Source: Lentisphaerota bacterium
Lineage (GTDB): Bacteria; Verrucomicrobiota; Lentisphaeria; Victivallales; Victivallaceae
Length of the DNA stretch: 64,000 bases
Direction of reading: 5' to 3'
NCBI GenBank assembly: GCA_015061625.1
Contig: SUWG01000005.1
Span: 62,001 to 126,000 of the forward strand
The notes under the pieces were generated by a model. The model ran no database searches, was not told the origin of the DNA, and saw only the letters and a list, made by a program, of their open reading frames with translations. Every line of letters starts with the position of its first letter. Position 1 is the stretch's first letter. The translations under genes and the position numbers were made by a program. Shown here one piece after another: positions 9,255 to 17,442 of the stretch.

Positions 9255-10712
9255 TTATCGGTTAAGGGTTACTTCCTGCCCCCGGAATTTCGCCCAGACA
9301 AAGACGATCAGCGTCAGAAAGCCGGAAATCATGTAAGCGTCAGACAAATCCAGACCCAAACCCACCGGGCCGCCCTTTGACGGATCGACCCAGAGAATGT
9401 AAGTAGTTACCACAAACGTAATGAATGCTCCGGGGATCACCGTGATAAAGGCCGGGCGTTTGATCGAAAAAAGATAGATCGAACCCGCCAGCAAAGCAAA
9501 TGCCGCGATCACCTGATTGCTCCAGGCAAAATATGTCCACAACTTCTGGAAACTGTCACTGTTGGCATTGCTCCAGTAAAGCAGGATCATCGTCAATACG
9601 ATCAGCGGGGCGACCAGCAGCAGCCGCGGCACGACCGGTTTCTGGTCGATATGAAACATTTCCGCCATGCTCAAACGCAAACTGCGCATCGCTGTATCGC
9701 CGCTGGTGATCGCCAGCACGATAACGCTGATAACCACCACCGTTGACAAATTGCCGTAAAGGAATGTATTGGTGATCGTCGCCAGCACGCCATTGGCATT
9801 GGTGCCGATCAATTCCGGGAATTTGTTGTAGACCGCCAAGGCTCCGGCCGCCCAGACCATTGCAATAAATCCTTCAGCGATCATCATGCCGAAAAAGACT
9901 CCGAAACCCTGCTTCTCACTCTTGATCGTGCGGGCGACGATCGGGGCCTGGGTCGCATGAAATCCGGAAAGAATACCGCAGGCGATCGTCACAAAAAGCA
10001 TCGGGATAATCGGTTTGTTGCCGGCCGCAGTGAACATTTTGCTCCTGAATTCTTCACTTTCCGCAAGCAGTGAACTATCCTGACCGGCACTGAACATCAA
10101 ACTGATGAATAACGCCGCCGTACCCAACAGCAGAACCGCACCGAAAATCGGATAGACCCGGCCGATGATCTTATCCACCGGAAAGAGCGTGGCGCAGACA
10201 TAATAAGCGAAAATCAGTGCGACACTCCAGTAAAATGCCTTGTTTCCGCCGCCGGTCAACCCGGCGGATAACGCCGCCGGAATATTGATGAATACCGCCA
10301 CGACCAGCAGCAGTGCCAGGATCAGAAATGCGGAAAATATCCGGTAAATGTGTTTGCCGGAGGTCAGACGCACCAGTTCCGTCAGATTCGCCCCCTTGTG
10401 GCGCATGGACATCATGCCCGCCACATAGTCATGCACCGCCCCCATAAGCACACAGCCGATGGGAATGATGATGAATACCACATCGCCGAAAAGAATTCCG
10501 CCGATCACCCCGATCACCGGGCCGATACCGGCAATATTCAACAACTGGATCAACATATTTTTCCAGTTCGGCAAGACCATGAAGTCCACGCCGTCAGCAT
10601 CGGTCACCGCCGGAGTTTTGCGGTCATCCGGCTGCAAAACTGCTTTGACGATTTTGCCATACAACAGAAATCCGACGATCAATATTCCCAATCCGGCAAG
10701 AAACAGTTTCAT
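9255..10712 (-). CDS. cstA: CstA-family carbon starvation transporter
   Basis: 485 residues, the short class of CstA. CstA proteins are multi-helix permeases (about 12-14 segments here) linked to uptake of peptides or pyruvate under carbon limitation. Family hallmarks: GPVIGVIGGILFGDV after the second helix, GAVHDYVAGMMSMRHKGANL (about 90-110), GILSGFHATQAPIVARTIKSEKQG, and DTAMRSLRLSMAEMF near two thirds. The substrate cannot be read from sequence. It is 26 bp downstream of gltX and 12 bp before the LptF/G-like gene, so probably part of the same transcript. Confidence 0.93.
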   Translation of the reverse strand: MKLFLAGLGILIVGFLLYGKIVKAVLQPDDRKTPAVTDADGVDFMVLPNWKNMLIQLLNIAGIGPVIGVIGGILFGDVVFIIIPIGCVLMGAVHDYVAGMMSMRHKGANLTELVRLTSGKHIYRIFSAFLILALLLVVAVFINIPAALSAGLTGGGNKAFYWSVALIFAYYVCATLFPVDKIIGRVYPIFGAVLLLGTAALFISLMFSAGQDSSLLAESEEFRSKMFTAAGNKPIIPMLFVTIACGILSGFHATQAPIVARTIKSEKQGFGVFFGMMIAEGFIAMVWAAGALAVYNKFPELIGTNANGVLATITNTFLYGNLSTVVVISVIVLAITSGDTAMRSLRLSMAEMFHIDQKPVVPRLLLVAPLIVLTMILLYWSNANSDSFQKLWTYFAWSNQVIAAFALLAGSIYLFSIKRPAFITVIPGAFITFVVTTYILWVDPSKGGPVGLGLDLSDAYMISGFLTLIVFVWAKFRGQEVTLNR

Positions 10713-10738
10713 TTTTTATCACCTTTAGTTTTATGATT

Positions 10739-12190
10739 TTATGCCTGAAGTTTTTTCAACGCTTTGTCAATGCGGGCCAGCGACTCCTCTTTGCCGAGGA
10801 TCTCCATGATTTCACCGGGACCGCCGGGTGTTACCGCACAACCGGAAACCGCAATACGCACCTGCCACATGGGCCGACCGGCTTTGATCTCTTTTTCAGC
10901 GGCAAATCCGCTCAATACGCCGGAAATATTTTCCGCATTCCAAACTTCCAGTGCCGCCAGTTTATCCCGCAGCTGCGGCAGGTCGGTTCCGGTGTTTTCC
11001 GGATCACTTTTGCTCTTTTTGTGGTTGAAAAGTTCCACATCATACTCCGGCTGTTCGATCAGGAATGCGATCTTTTCCGGAATTTCAGTAAGGATCTCCG
11101 TGCGGCCATGGAGCAAGGCGGCGATCATTTCCCATTTGCTTTCCAGAGCCGTGCCGGTGATTTTGGCAAATGGTTTGGCGATTTCAGCAAATTTTTCCGG
11201 TGCAAGAACTTTGATGTATTCGGAATTCATCCAGCGCAGTTTGTCATAGTCAAAGACCGCCGGAGATTTATTCAAACCGCTGATTTTGAATACTTCGCCC
11301 AGTTCCGCCAGCGTGAAGATTTCCCGGTCACTCTTGGGCGACCACCCCAGCAGGGCGATGTAGTTGACGATCGCTTCGGGCAGATAACCCTCGGCCACCA
11401 GATTTTCAAAACTTACCGAACCGTGGCGTTTGCTCAATTTGGAAACGTTCCCTTCGGCATCCCGCCCCATGATCAACGGCAAATGCACATAAGTCGGGAT
11501 CTCCCAGCCGAATGCCTCGTAAAGCAGATTGTATTTCGGCGTGCTGGAAAGATATTCCGAACCGCGCACCACATGAGTAATATTCATCAGATGATCATCG
11601 ACCACGTTGGCGAAATTGTAAGTGGGCATATTGTCCTGTTTCAGCAATATCTGGTCATCCAACACCTTGTTTTCGATCTGAATCTCGCCGAAAACCGCAT
11701 CGGTGAATGTACTTATCTTGCTCCGGTCAATGCGCTGACGGATGACGTGCGGCACTCCGGAAGCAACTTTCGCCGCCGCTTCAGCGGCATCCATCGCGGC
11801 ACACGGACACAACGCCGATGCTTCATGAATCTCACCGGTGTCGCTTTCATCGTCACATTTTTCACAGAAACAGTAATATGCATGACCGTTTTTTACCAGT
11901 TTTTCGGCGTATTCACGGTACAACCCTTTGCGTTCACTCTGAATATACGGGCCGTAACCGCCATCTTTATCCGGACCCTCATCATGTTCCAAACCGGCAC
12001 TTTTCAATGTCGCATAGATCACATCGACCGCATTTTCCACATAACGTGCCTGATCGGTATCTTCAATACGCAAAATGAATTTGCCACCTTCGGAACGGGC
12101 CAACAGCCAGGCATAAAGCGCAGTCCGCAAATTGCCAACGTGCATAAATCCCGTCGGACTCGGTGCAAAACGGGTTCTGACTTCAGACAT
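10739..12190 (-). CDS. gltX: Glutamyl-tRNA synthetase
   Basis: 483 residues, a standard class I GluRS that charges tRNA-Glu (and possibly tRNA-Gln, then amidated). The HIGH-like motif is PSPTGFMHVGNLRTAL (residues 10-25) and the KMSKS-like motif is VSKLSKRHGSVS (about 253-265). A zinc-binding segment CFCEKC...C with ALCPC lies in the connecting domain. The C-terminal alpha-helical anticodon-binding domain ends in IDKALKKLQA. It is divergent from, and only 150 bp away from, a tRNA-Glu gene, so enzyme and substrate are encoded back to back. Confidence 0.96.
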   Translation of the reverse strand: MSEVRTRFAPSPTGFMHVGNLRTALYAWLLARSEGGKFILRIEDTDQARYVENAVDVIYATLKSAGLEHDEGPDKDGGYGPYIQSERKGLYREYAEKLVKNGHAYYCFCEKCDDESDTGEIHEASALCPCAAMDAAEAAAKVASGVPHVIRQRIDRSKISTFTDAVFGEIQIENKVLDDQILLKQDNMPTYNFANVVDDHLMNITHVVRGSEYLSSTPKYNLLYEAFGWEIPTYVHLPLIMGRDAEGNVSKLSKRHGSVSFENLVAEGYLPEAIVNYIALLGWSPKSDREIFTLAELGEVFKISGLNKSPAVFDYDKLRWMNSEYIKVLAPEKFAEIAKPFAKITGTALESKWEMIAALLHGRTEILTEIPEKIAFLIEQPEYDVELFNHKKSKSDPENTGTDLPQLRDKLAALEVWNAENISGVLSGFAAEKEIKAGRPMWQVRIAVSGCAVTPGGPGEIMEILGKEESLARIDKALKKLQA

Positions 12191-12289
12191 TTTTTATTCT
12201 CCAGACATTATATATAGTAGTACACAACTGTATTTATGCATAATATAACCTTTATTCTTAATATTTTCAACTTTTATTCCCCTTTTGAC

Positions 12290-12318
12290 TTGACAATCAT
12301 TGAACTTTGGGCTATATT
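12290..12318 (+). promoter_or_regulatory. Promoter of tRNA-Glu
   Basis: Consensus TTGACA (12290-12295), 17-bp spacer, TATATT (12313-12318), 22 bp before the tRNA. Confidence 0.8.
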
Positions 12319-12339
12319 TTGTTTGTATCAGATCAGCGT

Positions 12340-12415
12340 GTCTCCATCGTCTAGAGGCCTAGGACACCGGGTTCTCATCCCGGCAACATGGGTTCGAATC
12401 CCATTGGAGATGCCA
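12340..12415 (+). tRNA. tRNA-Glu (anticodon CTC)
   Basis: A 76-nt cloverleaf including an encoded CCA. The acceptor arms GTCTCCA and TGGAGAT pair (with a terminal G:U), the anticodon stem CCGGG/CCCGG encloses loop TTCTCAT, giving CTC at positions 34-36, and the T arm carries GGTTCGAATCCC. It starts 150 bp from the divergent gltX start. The last 19 nt are copied three more times downstream (see the repeats at 12607, 12864 and 13228). Confidence 0.95.
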
Positions 12416-12471
12416 TTTCTCTTTTAAACTGCAGTTTCCGTTCGCAATCCCGTAAAAAGCAAGCAATGGCT

Positions 12472-12512
12472 TTGGAAAATAAATTTTCCCCGCCATTGCT
12501 TTTTCTTTTTAC
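12472..12512 (+). terminator. Hairpin plus T tract after tRNA-Glu
   Basis: AGCAATGGC (12472-12480) pairs perfectly with GCCATTGCT (12492-12500), with an inner GGAAAAT/ATTTTCC pairing, followed by TTTTCTTTTT. It fits a Rho-independent terminator of the tRNA transcript. The preceding AAAAAGC would let it work in the other direction too. Confidence 0.65.
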
Positions 12513-13032
12513 TTTGATCATTTTTTGCCGTTGTCAAAAAATGGGATTGCTCACTTTTTGAGGGTTGCCGTCGCTCCGCTCCGGCTCTTCGTCGCTTCGC
12601 TCCTCGTCGAATCCCATTGGAGATGTTTTTATCTTAAGATTTGATATGTTTGATATCCCTGCCGACGACAACGGAGGAGGCAGTAGTATCGGAGCGGCAC
12701 GTTTGCCGCCCGCAAAAAGCAAGCGACAGCTTGGCAAATGAATTTGCCCGCTGTCGCTTTTACTTTTTACTTTGATGCATTTTTTGCTCTGCAAAAAATG
12801 GGATTGCTCACTTTTTGAGGGTTGCGCTCGCTTTGCTCGCACACTTCGTCGCTTCGCTCCTCGTCGAATCCCATTGGAGATGTTTTTATTTTAAGATTTG
12901 ATATGTTTGATATCCCTGCCGACGACAACGGAGGAGGCAGTAGTATCGGAGCGGCACGTTTGCCGCCCTTTGCTCTTTGCAAGCAGTATGTGCTTTTGTC
13001 AGGTTTTGCAAGGAGCGAATGAGGGAGCATAC

Positions 13033-13158
13033 TATGTATGTGACCGAATGAGTGACGCCGGCAAGGCGTGAGAAAAGCCATAATGCGCTGCAAAGTATGT
13101 ATGTGACCGAATGAGTGACGCTGGCAAGGCGTGAGAAAAGCCATAATGCGCTGCAAAG
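13033..13158. repeat. Tandem 2 x 63-bp repeat
   Basis: Copies 13033-13095 and 13096-13158 differ at one base (C/T at offset 27). Each contains ATGTATGTGACCGAATGAG; the first, together with the preceding GAGCATACT, forms the same loop palindrome GGTCACATAC/GTATGCTCC as the element at 45.5 kb. Confidence 0.85.
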
Positions 13159-13432
13159 AAAGTGGGATTGCTCACTTTTTGTAGGTTGCGCTCGCTTTGC
13201 TCGCACACTTCGTCGCTTCGCTCCTCGTCGAATCCCATTGGAGATGCCATTTCTTTTTTTAATCGCAGTTTCCGTTCGCAATCCCGTAAAAAGCAAGCAA
13301 TGGCTTTGGAAAATAAATTTTCCCCGCCATTGCTTTTTCTTTTTACTTTGATCATTTTTTGCCTTTGCAAAAAATGCGGGATTGCTCACTTTTTGATGGA
13401 TTTTCAGGCAAATTGCGGAAACTTACAAGGAA

Positions 13433-14305
13433 TCAATCAGTTATATTGTGCAGTTCTTTGTATTTTTTCCACAGGAAAGGCGAAACGCAAATTTCGTCCA
13501 ATGGAGGAAAAGCGATTTTTTCTACTTCCGCCAACTCATTGGCAGATAATGGCGGCAGTTGGGCGATACGCAGATTTTCCCGCAACTGTTCGAGCGTTTC
13601 CACGCCGGTAAGCACACTTTTACTGCCCGGTTTGGCAAATAAATAACGCAGGGCAAGTTCTGCCATCGGGATACCGAGTGTTTCCAATGCCCGCCGTTTT
13701 TCAAGAATTTCTCTGACAAAGACCCCTTTTTCCGGCATCAGCAGCATTCCCTGCATATACGCTCCGCGGATAAAGCAGTGACGTTCACCGTGATCAAAGC
13801 AGTGATCAAAGCGGTGATCGAGAATACTGCACGGTACTTGCAGGCAATCGGCATTGGCCCCGGCATCTTTATAGGCAAGGGTGTTGAGTGATATTCCCGC
13901 TTCTTCGATCAGGCCTTTAACTTTCATGCTTTTGAGAATATCCAGATAGACACAATCCTGCTCAACATGGATGAGGGCGGCGGAAATAACCTCCTGCTGT
14001 AAGCGGATAAGAGAATTTTTCAACGATGCTTCAATGAATTTTTCCGGATCACAATTTCCCGGAATACGGGGAATTTTGGTGACAGTTTTGAATTTTCCCG
14101 GCAGTCCCAATTCTTTCAGGGCATTACCGATGACTTCTTCACTGTCTCCATACTCTGGTGCAGTATCCAGAGCATTCACGCCGCCGTCAAAGGCTTCACG
14201 CAGAATATTTTTCACCGTTTCAAACGATGGTTTGCCATGCGTATTGGCGACTCCGTAATCCATGCCGAATTGCACTGTACCCAGCATCAGTAATGAGTAT
14301 TTCAT
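13433..14305 (-). CDS. Aldo/keto reductase
   Basis: 290 residues, a TIM-barrel NADPH-dependent oxidoreductase that probably acts on a sugar-derived carbonyl. The catalytic tetrad positions are visible: ALDTAPEYGDSEEVIG (Asp and Tyr, about 46-61), FKTVTKIPR (Lys) and AALIHVEQD (His). The C-terminal cofactor part LRYLFAKPGSKSVLTGVETLEQLREN is typical. The ATG overlaps the stop of the SDR gene by four bases, placing it last in a three-gene operon with the SDR and the DHDPS-family aldolase. Two oxidoreductases with an aldolase suggest breakdown of a sugar acid or deoxy-sugar; the substrate is unknown. Confidence 0.88.
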   Translation of the reverse strand: MKYSLLMLGTVQFGMDYGVANTHGKPSFETVKNILREAFDGGVNALDTAPEYGDSEEVIGNALKELGLPGKFKTVTKIPRIPGNCDPEKFIEASLKNSLIRLQQEVISAALIHVEQDCVYLDILKSMKVKGLIEEAGISLNTLAYKDAGANADCLQVPCSILDHRFDHCFDHGERHCFIRGAYMQGMLLMPEKGVFVREILEKRRALETLGIPMAELALRYLFAKPGSKSVLTGVETLEQLRENLRIAQLPPLSANELAEVEKIAFPPLDEICVSPFLWKKYKELHNITD

Positions 14306-15096
14306 ATTGCAGAATATCCTCCGTCAATAACCAGATTGCTGCCGGTGACAAACGCTGAAGCATCACTGGCCAGATAGACGATGCCGCCTTTCAGATCCTC
14401 ATTGCCGCAGCAGCGGTTGAGCAAGGTACGCCCGGCGTGCTGATGGTGAAATTGATTGCGGTTGCCGTCCAGAGGTTCCAGCCCAATCAGAGTAACGCAA
14501 TTTACCCGGATATTGTATTTGCCCAGCACACTTGCCGCCCAGCGGGTGAAATTGAGCATACCGCCCTTTTCATAATGATATGCCGGACTGGGCCATACTT
14601 CCCCGTCGGTCTGCATACCTGTACCGTCATAATTGGCATGATCCAGACCGCAAATACCCATATATGAACCGATATTGATGATGTTTCCGCCGTGATTTTT
14701 CATCGTTTCAGCGGCGATTCTGGTCAACAGAAAAAGGGCGGAGGCATTGGCGTGGAAACTTCTGTCAAAATCCGCCATCGGCAGATCCCATCGGGCTAAT
14801 GCGGTGCGGGCAACGGCATTGTTGACCAGAATATCCAGTTTGCCGGATTTGGCAATGATTTGGGGAATGATATTTCTTACCTGTGCTTCATCTTCCAGAT
14901 CAAGTTGAAGCACTTTCATTCCGGGATAGTTGGCGGCAAAGGAGTTGAGTTTATCCAGATTTCTGCTGGCGATATAGACCTCTGCTCCGGCTTCATAGAG
15001 TGCTTCGGCACACTGGGCCCCGTAACCGATACGGTTGCCCGCACCGGTCACCAGAGCGACTTTCCCTTTGAGGGAGAACATCTCCATTACATTCAT
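14302..15096 (-). CDS. SDR-family oxidoreductase
   Basis: 264 residues, classical short-chain dehydrogenase. The Rossmann motif TGAGNRIGYG (about 17-26), the NNAVA variant of NNAG, INIGSYMG with the catalytic Ser, and YHYEK as YxxxK are in order, and the C-terminus YLASDASAFVTGSNLVIDGGY is the usual SDR ending. It is likely an NAD(P)-dependent dehydrogenase of a sugar or sugar acid. It starts two bases after the aldolase stop and overlaps the aldo/keto reductase start. The M1 start at 15096 is used; M4 at 15087 is an alternative. Confidence 0.9.
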   Translation of the reverse strand: MNVMEMFSLKGKVALVTGAGNRIGYGAQCAEALYEAGAEVYIASRNLDKLNSFAANYPGMKVLQLDLEDEAQVRNIIPQIIAKSGKLDILVNNAVARTALARWDLPMADFDRSFHANASALFLLTRIAAETMKNHGGNIINIGSYMGICGLDHANYDGTGMQTDGEVWPSPAYHYEKGGMLNFTRWAASVLGKYNIRVNCVTLIGLEPLDGNRNQFHHQHAGRTLLNRCCGNEDLKGGIVYLASDASAFVTGSNLVIDGGYSAI

Positions 15097-15098
15097 GG

Positions 15099-15998
15099 TC
15101 AGTCAAGCTCCGCTTTGAGATCAACCAGAGCCTTTTCGATGCGTGCTTTGGCGGCATCGGTCAGTGAATCCATCTCCTGGGCGATCGTGTAAGCTGATGA
15201 ACACAGACCAAGTTTCATCAATGCATATTTCTGACCATTCCAGACATTGCCAAGGCCGATGCCGTAAACGCCGTGGAAAACATCGATGAAAACATTTTGC
15301 AATCTGACTGCTTCGGCGATATTTCCGGCATCGACCGCTTTGGCCAGATTCACCATCACTTTGGATGCCAATGCCCCCATGCCGCAAACCATGCCGTCAT
15401 TGCCGACGATGAGAGCCTCATCAACTGCCCACTCCTGACCTTCAAGGAGCAGAGTTTTGAAGCCGCGTTCAGCACGCATTTTGAGCAATTCCCGGCGCAG
15501 CCACATATTGCTGGATGAATTTTTGATACCGGCAAGATTGGGGTGAGCCATGATTCGGGCAAATTGATCCAGCGAAAGATCAATGCCGTTATTCGGCGGG
15601 CAGTGATAGTAGTAAACCGGGCGGTCAGCGGCATCAAGCACCGTCAAAATGGATTTTACCGGATCGAGTGCTGAAGTTCTGGCAGGCAGCATAAATACAT
15701 AACTGTCAAACTCGTATTTGCTGTAACGCTTCATATTTTCCAGAGCCAGCGGCAAACTGGTGGCATTGATACCGACCAGCAGTTTGGCCCGCTTGCCGAT
15801 GATTTGAGAGCATTCGGCGACAAAATCCTCTTTGAAGTCATCGCTGAAACTGCCCCATTCTCCCATACTGCCGAGAATGAAAATACCATCGACGCCATGG
15901 GCGATGTTGCGGTCAAAGATTTTTTTCAATCCCGCTTTATCCAGAGAACCGTCTTCAAACAGCGGAGTGATTGTGGCACTGATAACAAGTTTTTTCAT
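15099..15998 (-). CDS. Dihydrodipicolinate synthase / N-acetylneuraminate lyase family aldolase
   Basis: 299 residues, class I aldolase of the DHDPS/NAL superfamily acting on pyruvate plus an aldehyde. Seen are GSMGEWGSFS (the phosphate-loop-like GxxGE segment, about 42-51), PVYYYHCPP with the catalytic Tyr (about 132-140), and the Schiff-base Lys in LAGIKNSSSN (about 162-171). The linked SDR and aldo/keto reductase argue for a catabolic 2-keto-3-deoxy-acid or sialic-acid-like aldolase rather than DapA. The longer frame to 16226 is rejected: its first 76 codons lie in a dispersed repeat, whereas ATG 15998 is preceded by GAAGGGAAAA. Confidence 0.88.
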   Translation of the reverse strand: MKKLVISATITPLFEDGSLDKAGLKKIFDRNIAHGVDGIFILGSMGEWGSFSDDFKEDFVAECSQIIGKRAKLLVGINATSLPLALENMKRYSKYEFDSYVFMLPARTSALDPVKSILTVLDAADRPVYYYHCPPNNGIDLSLDQFARIMAHPNLAGIKNSSSNMWLRRELLKMRAERGFKTLLLEGQEWAVDEALIVGNDGMVCGMGALASKVMVNLAKAVDAGNIAEAVRLQNVFIDVFHGVYGIGLGNVWNGQKYALMKLGLCSSAYTIAQEMDSLTDAAKARIEKALVDLKAELD

Positions 15999-16025
15999 GA
16001 TAATTTTCCCTTCGGTTAAAAGTTG

Positions 16026-16310
16026 TATTTGATAGTTATTGTCTTGATTTTTGTGAAAAATATAACCTGCGGTGGCGGCTTGCGGGTAATCTCGCGCCTT
16101 GCTCCTGCGCCGCAACAGTCGAGTACACAGTACACTCCTGTTGCGTACTCGTCGCAAAACCCGACCTTCCTCCGCAATCCATCCACCGGTTGGAACTGAC
16201 CCATGCAGATCTGGTTGAAAAATCACAACTTCTGTGATATATTTTATACATCACAGAAATGTTCATTTATCCCCCCTCTGCCTGGATTTCACAAAATTCG
16301 GGACATTACC
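16026..16310. repeat. Dispersed ~285-bp intergenic repeat, copy 2
   Basis: Lies directly upstream of the aldolase start codon (28 bp). Nearly identical to the copy at 50998-51290 over most of its length: TAGTTATTGTCTT start, GCGGTGGCGGCTTGCGGGTAATC, CGCCGCAACAGTCGAGTAC, CCTTCCTCCGCA, and an end with the palindrome TTCTGTGAT...ATCACAGAA and GGGACATTACC. A TTGAAA-17-TATATT pair occurs on the plus strand inside it. Confidence 0.85.
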
Positions 16311-16791
16311 ATTTGATAACATCTTTACTGTAAACTGCCAGTAATTCTGCCAGTTTTTTCTGTGCTTCAGTTTGTTTTTCGTAAACAAAAAATTCACACA
16401 CCGGCTTTTTACGGTCGATAATATTGTAGACTGCAAAAAATCCGGCTTTGGTCATCAGGGGCAGAATCCATCCCGGGCAGTGGTCACAATATTTGAGACA
16501 CGCACCGCCGTCATTGTCGGTGATTTTGCTCAAACTCGGACAAACTGCCATTTTGCAATGGAAACATCCCGGTTCAAGAAAGAGTTCCATATCGCAATTT
16601 TCTTCAATGCGGATATGTTCCCAATACTCATACATTCCCTGCAATCCTTTGGTGCGGAAAAGTTCCAGACAGTGGAACTCCTGATTGCGGGAAACCAGCG
16701 AATAGTATTTTTCCAATTCTCCGGAGTTGCGGGAATCGAGAAATTTGAAAACCTCATTGTAAAACTTAACAAAGTGATCGCTCGGTATCAT
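16306..16791 (-). CDS. ATC-hydrolase-like cysteine-rich protein, second of a pair
   Basis: 161 residues. It is a diverged paralogue of the upstream protein: both begin with a helical segment, then an E-x-Y/W-E-x(H/Y) region and a Cys-rich half (CPSLSKI, ACLKYCDHCPGW, PVCEFFVYEK). That layout resembles the L-2-amino-thiazoline-4-carboxylate (ATC) hydrolase family, whose members often have unknown substrates and a conserved CP segment. Its ATG overlaps the upstream stop by four bases. No signal peptide. The identification is tentative. Confidence 0.6.
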   Translation of the reverse strand: MIPSDHFVKFYNEVFKFLDSRNSGELEKYYSLVSRNQEFHCLELFRTKGLQGMYEYWEHIRIEENCDMELFLEPGCFHCKMAVCPSLSKITDNDGGACLKYCDHCPGWILPLMTKAGFFAVYNIIDRKKPVCEFFVYEKQTEAQKKLAELLAVYSKDVIKW

Positions 16792-17282
16792 GGTGTCACC
16801 TTCTTTCTCAAAATCTGACAGCAGGAAAACTCCCCGGTCTTTTCAAACTCTGCCGAAAATGGAGAATTTTCACACAGAGCATCGTTGAAAATCGCCGTTG
16901 CTTTACAGGCAACCGGATCCGGCTTCAACCCGGATTTCTGAAAATGCCGCAGAAGCGGGCAGGAATTGACGGTCAGACGCAATTCATCCTCACATTTTTC
17001 AATGAGATAATCAGCATCTTCCCGTTTCATGTAGTAATCCCAGTACTCAAGGAGTTCAGAAGCGTCACCGGAGCAAAGTTTTTCATACATCGTCCGGTAA
17101 ACATTTTGAGCGGTGTTTTTCAACACTTCCCGGACGGCATTTTCGCCGAAGTTTTCCTGTAAATAGTGCAGAGTATTGCAAAAGAGGATATGGAAATCTT
17201 TGTGCAATTCGCCGGTCGATCGATAACGGAGCATAAGTTTTTCCCTGGTTATATTTTTTTGTTTGGCAGCATAATTTACCAT
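16788..17282 (-). CDS. ATC-hydrolase-like protein, first of a pair
   Basis: 164 residues, cytoplasmic. NSCPLLRHFQKSGLKPDPVAC and the terminal FSCCQILRKK resemble the ATC hydrolase family (L-2-amino-thiazoline-4-carboxylic acid hydrolase-like), which uses Cys residues near SCP. The start at 17282 has AGGAATTTCCT before it. The pair with the next gene suggests a heteromer or two related activities. The AraC regulator is divergent 160 bp away and is the obvious candidate controller. Confidence 0.65.
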   Translation of the reverse strand: MVNYAAKQKNITREKLMLRYRSTGELHKDFHILFCNTLHYLQENFGENAVREVLKNTAQNVYRTMYEKLCSGDASELLEYWDYYMKREDADYLIEKCEDELRLTVNSCPLLRHFQKSGLKPDPVACKATAIFNDALCENSPFSAEFEKTGEFSCCQILRKKVTP

Positions 17283-17402
17283 AGGAAATTCCTTTGTTCA
17301 ACCGGATAAAAGATTTAACAAACAGAAGTCCCATACAAACAACAAAAGTCCTGAAAATATGGAGTTCCCAACGGACAAAAGTTACATTTTTCTGATATGT
17401 AC

Positions 17403-17431
17403 TTGAAAAATACATAAAAATATATTAAATT
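17403..17431 (+). promoter_or_regulatory. Promoter-like pair upstream of the AraC gene
   Basis: TTGAAA (17403-17408), 17 bp, TAAATT (17426-17431). If used, transcription starts only a few bases before ATG 17443, so the mRNA would be nearly leaderless or translation would start at ATG 17470. Confidence 0.45.
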
Positions 17432-17442
17432 ATCGCAGAGGT

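Larger units (their letters stand above)
12394..13403. repeat. tRNA-Glu 3'-end repeat array with covarying hairpins
   Basis: The 19-nt end of tRNA-Glu (TCGAATCCCATTGGAGATG) occurs at 12394 inside the gene and again at 12607, 12864 and 13228. The first and last copies each begin a ~170-bp nearly identical block (12394-12567 and 13228-13403). Between them lie shared stretches ending GCTTCGCTCCTCG before each copy, and an 85-bp block repeated at 12625-12710 and 12882-12968. Long hairpins lie at 12472-12500, 12722-12758 and 13296-13334. Short minus-strand reading frames here (12534-13389) are made of the repeats and are not called as genes. Confidence 0.85.

Noticed and set aside
12534-13389. Several overlapping minus-strand frames containing MGFDEERSDE and PQKVSNPIF
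   Set aside because: These phrases are translations of the tRNA-derived repeats and recur with every repeat copy; no SD and no conserved start.
12394-13403. Integron attC-like cassette array next to tRNA-Glu
   Set aside because: The hairpins are suggestive but there is no integrase, no cassette genes and no attC core sites.
15999-16226. N-terminal extension of the aldolase to 16226
   Set aside because: The 76 extra codons lie in the dispersed repeat and the family starts at the MKKLVISA position.
16222-16265. CRP/FNR-type operator (TTCTGTGAT...ATCACAGAA)
   Set aside because: The half-site spacing is wrong for CRP, and the palindrome belongs to a repeat present in three copies, so it is not specific to one gene.
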